Assembly: GCA_947460595.1 (NCBI GenBank)
Contig: CANHGS010000014.1
Location: 22,224 to 86,223 of the forward strand
From: Bacteroidota bacterium
Lineage (GTDB): Bacteria; Bacteroidota; Bacteroidia; Chitinophagales; Chitinophagaceae
Length of the DNA stretch: 64,000 nucleotides
Direction: 5' to 3'
Made by a program: the position numbers and the translations under genes. Under the pieces are notes generated by a model. That model had not been told where the DNA came from, ran no database searches, and was given only the letters and a program-made list of their open reading frames with translations. The first letter of the stretch is position 1. Every line of letters begins with the position of its first letter. This document shows positions 62,668 through 64,000 of this stretch, one piece after another.

Positions 62668-63689
62668 TAGAGGATGAATTTTCCAGGTACCATAAAATTT
62701 TTGTCATCGGCATAGCAAACGGCAAAATCAAAACCTTTTTGAATGCAATAACCACCGTATTCCCCTTTTTTATTAATGGCAATAAATCCAACCTGGATGT
62801 CTTTGGCGGCGGGACCCTTGATTTTGATAATCCTTTCAACGGCTTTTTTGCAAGCCATTTCAGGAGAATTCCCTTGACGCATGAGTTCTACTACTAGATG
62901 AGAACCACAGATTCTAATCACGTCTTCACCCTGACCGGTGGCGGTGGCAGCCCCAATTTCATTGTCTACAAATAAACCAGCGCCAATGATAGGGGAGTCC
63001 CCTAGTCTGCCGCGCATCTTAAAACCCATGCCACTGGTTGTACAGGATCCGCTCAAATTGCCATTGGCGTCCATGGCCACCATACCAATGGTATCGTGGT
63101 TCCAATTACCATTTTCTAATTTATGAGGTGCAAAAGCTTCCTGTTTTTTCAGATTTCCAGAGTTTTCAATATTGATTACTGGTTTGTATTCACTTTTAAT
63201 AAGCCAATTGTCATAGGCTTTCTGAGCTTCAACAGAGAGTTTTTGGGGTTCTAATTCAAATCCCTCAGATAGGGCAAATTGTTGGGCACCAACACCCACC
63301 AGCATCACGTGCGGCGTTTTTTCCATTACTCGACGGGCTACAGAGACTGGATGTTTGATTCTTTCTAAAAAAGCCACGCTACCACAATTGGCGTGTTCAT
63401 CCATGATGCATGAATCTAAGGTCACGTATCCATCTCTATCCGGATTGGCACCCAAACCCACACAGCAATTCTGAGATGATTCCGTCACGCGTACACCTTG
63501 CTCAACAGCATCCAACGCTCGGCCACCTTTAGACAGAACCGCCCAGGCAGCTTTATTGGCTTCAATGCCTTCACGCCAGGTAGAGATAACAATGGGTTTT
63601 CTGGTTTCTGCCTCAGATCTAAAACTGCTAAAGCCAATAGTGGACAATCCTAAGGAACCTAATTTCAAGAAACTGCGTCTAGCGAGCAT
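62667..63689 (-). CDS. Tat-exported N4-(beta-N-acetylglucosaminyl)-L-asparaginase (glycosylasparaginase)
   Basis: A 340-residue N-terminal-nucleophile hydrolase that cleaves the GlcNAc-Asn bond of glycoproteins. A twin-arginine signal (ARRSFLKLG) at residues 3-11 indicates export of a folded precursor. The self-processing site is D199-T200 in HDTIGMVAMD, which would leave Thr200 as the new N-terminal nucleophile. Substrate-site segments GRLGDSPIIGAG and ATGQGEDVIR follow. Coupled to cutC. Confidence 0.92.
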   Translation of the reverse strand: MLARRSFLKLGSLGLSTIGFSSFRSEAETRKPIVISTWREGIEANKAAWAVLSKGGRALDAVEQGVRVTESSQNCCVGLGANPDRDGYVTLDSCIMDEHANCGSVAFLERIKHPVSVARRVMEKTPHVMLVGVGAQQFALSEGFELEPQKLSVEAQKAYDNWLIKSEYKPVINIENSGNLKKQEAFAPHKLENGNWNHDTIGMVAMDANGNLSGSCTTSGMGFKMRGRLGDSPIIGAGLFVDNEIGAATATGQGEDVIRICGSHLVVELMRQGNSPEMACKKAVERIIKIKGPAAKDIQVGFIAINKKGEYGGYCIQKGFDFAVCYADDKNFMVPGKFIL

Positions 63690-64000
63690 GGAATAATTTT
63701 TCTGAAAACTAAGGATTAATTCGGGAATCAGTTGGCATTAGAAATGGATTCTTTTAAATCTGACCAAACCATTGATTTAATCAACCTATGCCATTAAGGC
63801 TCAATATTACCATACAAATATCCTATAATGAATCAGCGTTATGTTACTTAACGGATGGCTCATTTTTTATTTTCACGAAGTGTAAAAAATGAATGTGATG
63901 GCTAAAATATTTAAGAAAAAAAAGAATAGCGAAGCGAGGGCAACGAGCAACACTACTCACCAAGCAAATCTTGTATATCAAGTTCACCGTAATTCGCAAA
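63690..64000. other. Terminal 311 bp; no supported complete gene
   Basis: This AT-rich stretch upstream of the asparaginase gene holds the start of one possible ORF on the + strand at 63889. No RNA gene or repeat was seen. Confidence 0.5.
63889..64000 (+). CDS. Possible N-terminus of an ORF leaving the window
   Basis: From ATG 63889 a frame stays open for 37 codons to the window edge (MNVMAKIFKKKKNSEAR...). A second ATG at 63898 (MAKIFKKKK) may be the true start. The visible part is lysine-rich and shows no signal peptide or recognisable family. The length is too short for a firm call. Confidence 0.3.
   Translation, partial: MNVMAKIFKKKKNSEARATSNTTHQANLVYQVHRNSQ

Overview
The window comes from a Bacteroidota chromosome, most likely a Chitinophagaceae-type bacterium (Sediminibacterium/Chitinophaga relatives). 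Pointers are the Bacteroidota-type GlmU-like enzyme, a type IX secretion (T9SS) type B cargo protein followed by a PorP/SprF protein, the DUF1599/DoxX-like pair next to folP, a DUF4199 gene beside a glycosyltransferase and a dihydroorotase-like gene, and many TAnnTTTG promoter boxes instead of Shine-Dalgarno signals. The family assignment is an inference from gene content; I could not run a search.

Layout. 1-7.2 kb: housekeeping genes (partial pruA, glmU-like, tpiA, Sua5-type tsaC, inward-rectifier K+ channel, lepA). 7.4-13.5 kb, minus strand: an unknown exported protein, heptose genes (gmhB- and gmhA-like), two glycosyltransferases, DUF4199 and a dihydroorotase-like protein that has lost most metal ligands. 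13.6-14.9 kb: tRNA-Pro(GGG) followed by stacked hairpins, an 88-bp tandem repeat and an AT-rich islet with one orphan ORF. 14.9-19.3 kb: a membrane-anchored winged-helix regulator divergent from a propeller-YceI lipoprotein, an M20 peptidase and a tiny membrane protein. 19.4-38.1 kb: sugar metabolism, with a tandem GH127/GH146-like enzyme, a GMC oxidoreductase, a sugar isomerase/epimerase-like protein, a GH2 beta-galactosidase-like enzyme, and xylBA facing an araC-lacI regulator pair. Embedded here is a compact MFS/DinB-like/class-V-aminotransferase operon and a thioredoxin pair.

38.4-50.3 kb is core metabolism: ndk, an nrnA-like phosphoesterase, FKBP, folP, DUF1599, a DoxX-like protein, DUF721-recF, pyrR-pyrB, coaD, a hotdog thioesterase, NUDIX, pyrE, a secreted HMA-like protein, a LEA-2 lipoprotein and a WbqC-like protein. 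50.4-56.7 kb holds a 1741-residue PKD protein and PorP/SprF. The window ends with a membrane pyrophosphatase carrying an extra C-terminal domain, a serine hydrolase, serA, cutC, a Tat-exported glycosylasparaginase and a possible truncated ORF.

The most unusual signals are: purine-rich GTGAAGA heptamer repeats placed just after stop codons at several loci, always on the coding strand; the structured repeat block behind tRNA-Pro; the apparently non-catalytic dihydroorotase in a genome segment that also carries pyrB, pyrE and pyrR; and recurrent TAnnTTTG boxes only 4-7 nt before start codons, which suggests leaderless or nearly leaderless mRNAs. I see no CRISPR array, insertion sequence, prophage or rRNA operon in this window.
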